Of a stretch of DNA of 10,128 nucleotides, positions 8,068 to 10,128 are shown piece by piece (position 1 is the stretch's first letter; each line of letters opens with the position of its first letter). Source of the stretch: Candidatus Zixiibacteriota bacterium (GTDB lineage Bacteria; Zixibacteria; MSB-5A5; CAIYYT01); NCBI GenBank assembly GCA_963205155.1, contig CAUJJY010000146.1, positions 1 through 10,128 on the forward strand, read 5' to 3'. The position numbers and the translations under genes were made by a program. The notes beneath the pieces were generated by a model that was not told where the DNA came from, searched no databases, and saw only the letters and a program-made list of their open reading frames with translations.

Positions 8068-9342
8068 CTATTTCTTATCCCGGTATTGTTTGCCGAGTTG
8101 TCGTTCATAGATTTCATCGACAAGCGGGAGCCGTCGATTCCAAACGGCACTATCGGGAATCTGTGTTTCGGCCATGTAGTGATCGATGTAGGCTCGCATC
8201 TGCTGATATTCTTCCCAAGTCGTCTCTTTTGCTTGGAGAGATCGAAACGCCTGTTCGGCGTACCAGCGAGCCGGTCCCAACACACTGATTGAATCCTTCC
8301 AAGCTTGCAGCGAGTCACGGGATCCCGTCGAACCCGAGAGTTTCCATCCGCGGTACATCCCCTCATCAAGTTCCTGGAATACGTGCAAGTAGACGTTCCA
8401 TGAAAGTCCGCTGGAACCTTGAAGTGAGGCAATGTTCGGCGTGGCGGCTCCGCTCTTTGGCATCGCGGGCGCGGCGTTGTATGAATCATTTGTACTTGGT
8501 GTAATAGTCGCGGTATAGATAATGACCGTATCAGCTGATGTCGTCGGTATTGATTGGCGCAGTTCTTCGGGCGAATCTGCCTGCAGCGCGCCTGCGGTCA
8601 GGTCTCGCGGTGAGTCTGCAGAGAGGCTTTGTCGGTTGAGTGTGCCTTTTTTGATGGGGGTGCTCGGAGGGAGAATTCTGCTCTCCGATTTTGAGTCTTT
8701 CGACTCAGCCGATTCCGTATTGACTTTGGCTGGAACAGCATTTGTTTCCGACAACTCTGTCTGTATGTCGGGCACGGCTATTTCAAATTCGGCTGCTTCT
8801 TGGTCCTTCGTCCCTTCATCGATAACGGCACTTTGGTGCGCGGATTCGTCGCGCAATGTCGCTGTTTTTTCTTTTGTCAGAGGCTGTTCTTGTATTGTAG
8901 CGACTGAATCAGGTTTGGGACTTTGGTCAATGATCTTGGCCGGAGCACTCTTTTGCGTCGGTATTTCATTCGGATAGCGTTTCGCGGAAGGGCCGAAGAG
9001 ATTCATGCTGATCACTGCCACAAGAAAAACCGCCGCAACCGAGCTTATGACTGCAATTGCTTTGCGGCGCTCGACAATGAAATCGACGATGCTCGATAGC
9101 TGCCCTGTCGATTCGGTTTTGATCTGTGAGTCGATGCGACCGGCGAGATTCTCGAAGTAGCGATCATCCGGCAAAGCCAACTTCGAAGTGCCGGCAAGCT
9201 TGTTGAGTCGCTGAAGCGTCTGCAGTTCGGCGAACAGGTCTGGATAGGATTTGATCTCCTGCTCGTACTGCGACATCTCATCCGGTGACAACTCGCCATC
9301 GAGATAGGCCGACATTTGATCTTCGAGATACTTCTTATCCAC
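8068..9342 (-). CDS. Membrane-anchored anti-sigma-factor-like protein with unknown periplasmic C-terminal domain
   Basis: This 424-residue protein directly follows the ECF sigma gene. The GTG start (9342) touches the sigma stop codon, and GGAG (9352-9349) lies 6 nt before it. Residues 1-50 resemble the anti-sigma N-terminal fold (QMSAYLDGELSPDEM, 9-23, then a helix with SYPDLFAEL), but the His/Cys zinc ligands of the zf-HC2/RsiW type are absent. One membrane helix spans about 94-115 (KAIAVISSVAAVFLVAVISM). Residues 118-310 form a Ser/Thr/Pro/Glu-rich linker of low complexity. The last 110 residues form a compact, Trp/Tyr-rich helical domain (WNVYLHVFQELDEGMYRGWK, 315-334; LGPARWYAEQAFRSL, 355-369) that I cannot assign. 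With the N-terminus in the cytoplasm, the likely model is that the first domain sequesters the sigma factor and the periplasmic part senses an envelope signal. Anti-sigma function is inferred from gene order and N-terminal likeness. Confidence 0.82.
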   Translation of the reverse strand: MDKKYLEDQMSAYLDGELSPDEMSQYEQEIKSYPDLFAELQTLQRLNKLAGTSKLALPDDRYFENLAGRIDSQIKTESTGQLSSIVDFIVERRKAIAVISSVAAVFLVAVISMNLFGPSAKRYPNEIPTQKSAPAKIIDQSPKPDSVATIQEQPLTKEKTATLRDESAHQSAVIDEGTKDQEAAEFEIAVPDIQTELSETNAVPAKVNTESAESKDSKSESRILPPSTPIKKGTLNRQSLSADSPRDLTAGALQADSPEELRQSIPTTSADTVIIYTATITPSTNDSYNAAPAMPKSGAATPNIASLQGSSGLSWNVYLHVFQELDEGMYRGWKLSGSTGSRDSLQAWKDSISVLGPARWYAEQAFRSLQAKETTWEEYQQMRAYIDHYMAETQIPDSAVWNRRLPLVDEIYERQLGKQYRDKK

Positions 9343-9918
9343 TTAGGGCTCCAATAAATCCTTCAGGTCGCTCGCCATGCGTTGTCTTGCGCGGTGAAGG
9401 CGCGACATAACTGTTCCTACGCTGATCTTGAGTCGATCGGCGATTTCTTCGTAACTTAAGTCCTCGTGCATCCGCAAAATGAATACGGTGCGAAAATCGG
9501 GCGGCAGTGCGTTGAGAGCTTTCTGATAACGTGCGTCGATTTCCTGCTGGTTTAGGTTCTCATGCGGATTGTCTTCGGTGTTTGACGATGTCTGCGAATC
9601 GAGAATCGCTTCGCCTTCTTCGCCCGAAACCTGGAATTTCTGCCGCTTGATGTAGTTGAGGGCATTGTTCGAAGCGATCCGCATAATCCATGCCGTAAAC
9701 GGGAACGACTCATCGAACGTGGCAATAGCTTGAAAAGCTTTGATAAAAGCCTCCTGCGTCAAATCGTCGGCGGCATCGTGCGAGCCGCCCAGCCGGAAAC
9801 AGAGTGCATAAACCTTGCGTTGATGGCGTCTGACCAAATCGCCGAAAGCGCGCTTGTCGCCTTTCTTTGCCCGCTGGATCAACTCCAGGTCGGACGAATC
9901 GGCTGACCCCACCATCAT
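9343..9918 (-). CDS. ECF (RpoE-like) RNA polymerase sigma-70 factor
   Basis: The product is an alternative sigma factor of the extracytoplasmic function class that directs RNA polymerase to a small regulon. From ATG 9918 it has 191 residues, typical for ECF factors, which contain only sigma regions 2 and 4. Region 2 runs from FGDLVRRHQRKVYALCFRLG through DDLTQEAFIKAF and FTAWIMRIASNNALNYIKR. A charged linker of about 30 residues follows. Region 4 carries LPPDFRTVFILRMHEDLSYE and the DNA-binding helix-turn-helix EEIADRLKISVGTVMSRLHRAR. A TTG at 9936 extends the frame by six residues (MFLLVI) and has a GGGGA nearby, so it is a possible alternative start; the hydrophobic extension is atypical, and I prefer the ATG. 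The gene abuts a membrane anti-sigma-like gene. Such pairs commonly autoregulate, but no promoter can be placed because the upstream DNA also appears coding. Confidence 0.94.
   Translation of the reverse strand: MMVGSADSSDLELIQRAKKGDKRAFGDLVRRHQRKVYALCFRLGGSHDAADDLTQEAFIKAFQAIATFDESFPFTAWIMRIASNNALNYIKRQKFQVSGEEGEAILDSQTSSNTEDNPHENLNQQEIDARYQKALNALPPDFRTVFILRMHEDLSYEEIADRLKISVGTVMSRLHRARQRMASDLKDLLEP
9349..9352 (-). promoter_or_regulatory. Ribosome binding site of the anti-sigma gene
   Basis: GGAG inside the last codons of the sigma gene, 6 nt before the GTG at 9342. It supports this non-ATG start and suggests that the two products are made from one transcript with coupled translation. Confidence 0.6.
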
Positions 9919-9939
9919 TATTACCAGTAAGAACAAGGC

Positions 9940-10062
9940 TTATTCCCCGGTTGGACGCAGTATTCTCAGTGTCATCCGCTCGAAAATCTGCTCTTTGGAC
10001 TCCGTCGAAAAGCGGTCGGCAAGTTCGGTGTCATAAACAGCACGAAGCGCCGCAACTAACAC
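9940..10062 (-). CDS. Possible short ORF or C-terminal fragment upstream of the sigma gene
   Basis: A 40-codon frame from GTG 10062 to TAA 9942-9940 encodes a peptide that looks like ordinary protein C-terminal sequence: LRAVYDTELADRF, then STESKEQIFERM and TLRILRPTGE. Its charged, amphipathic composition and codon choice resemble coding DNA more than a chance frame. No good ribosome binding site precedes the GTG, and a stop (TAA 10071-10069) blocks extension in the same frame. It may be a tiny gene, or the end of an upstream gene whose earlier part lies in the overlapping frame at 10031-10126. I do not recognise the family. Confidence 0.35.
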   Translation of the reverse strand: MLVAALRAVYDTELADRFSTESKEQIFERMTLRILRPTGE

Positions 10063-10128
10063 TGCCGGTTACAATTGGCCCGATTGCGCTTGTATCGTCT
10101 GAAGGAATAACGGAAGAACTATCAACAT
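10031..10128 (-). CDS. Possible 3' end of an upstream gene, cut by the window edge
   Basis: A frame open from the right edge (first full codon at 10126) runs 31 codons to TGA at 10033-10031, containing SSVIPSDDTSAIGPIVTGSV and ending in a Cys-rich tail. It overlaps the frame at 9940-10062 by about 30 nt in a different phase. The piece is too short to identify. The first 22 residues look like a normal Ser/Asp-rich linker, while the final CGASCCL looks like out-of-frame sequence, which hints that the true protein continues in the other frame. Confidence 0.25.
   Translation of the reverse strand, partial: VDSSSVIPSDDTSAIGPIVTGSVSCGASCCL

Noticed and set aside
8522..8977. Plus-strand frame of 151 codons opposite the anti-sigma linker
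   Set aside because: Arises from the biased Ser/Glu/Ala codons of the low-complexity linker; no signal or domain of its own.

Overview
The window reads as one block of minus-strand genes from a Gram-negative bacterium of moderate GC content. The strongest taxonomic clue is the first 1438 residues of a SprA/Sov-type outer-membrane translocon protein. SprA is the hallmark channel of type 9 secretion and gliding, and it is confined essentially to Bacteroidota and related FCB-superphylum lineages. The combination of a divergent SprA with Shine-Dalgarno-like sites before several genes makes a non-Bacteroidota FCB lineage (for example Zixibacteria or a neighbouring candidate phylum) my preferred guess. 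That placement is inference and not proven by the sequence.

Layout in the order of transcription (right to left). The right edge (about 9940-10128) holds only fragments of an upstream reading frame. Next comes an ECF sigma factor (9343-9918) that abuts a single-pass membrane anti-sigma-like protein (8068-9342). The two are arranged as a classic sigma/anti-sigma operon, with the second start directly after the first stop. A 109-bp gap follows. The second block is recG (5859-7958), a 69-residue unrecognised helical protein (5663-5872, overlapping recG by 14 nt), a DUF1844 protein (5356-5670, overlapping by 8 nt), murB (4346-5284) and sprA (4314 down to the left edge, incomplete). The overlaps and short gaps suggest that recG to sprA are co-transcribed.

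Functionally, the first block is an envelope-responsive transcription switch: a cytoplasmic sigma factor held by an N-terminal anti-sigma domain, a membrane helix, and a long periplasmic part ending in an unknown helical domain. The second block mixes DNA repair and fork rescue (RecG), peptidoglycan precursor synthesis (MurB), two small proteins of unknown role, and the outer-membrane secretion channel (SprA). Nothing shows that the sigma factor controls the second block; that is only a hypothesis from adjacency.

No tRNA, rRNA, CRISPR array, insertion sequence, repeat family or clear terminator was seen. I did not find a plainly new multi-gene system. The least explained elements are the periplasmic C-terminal domain of the anti-sigma protein, the 69-residue ORF after recG, the cascade of start codons before sprA, and the broken-looking reading frame at the right edge.
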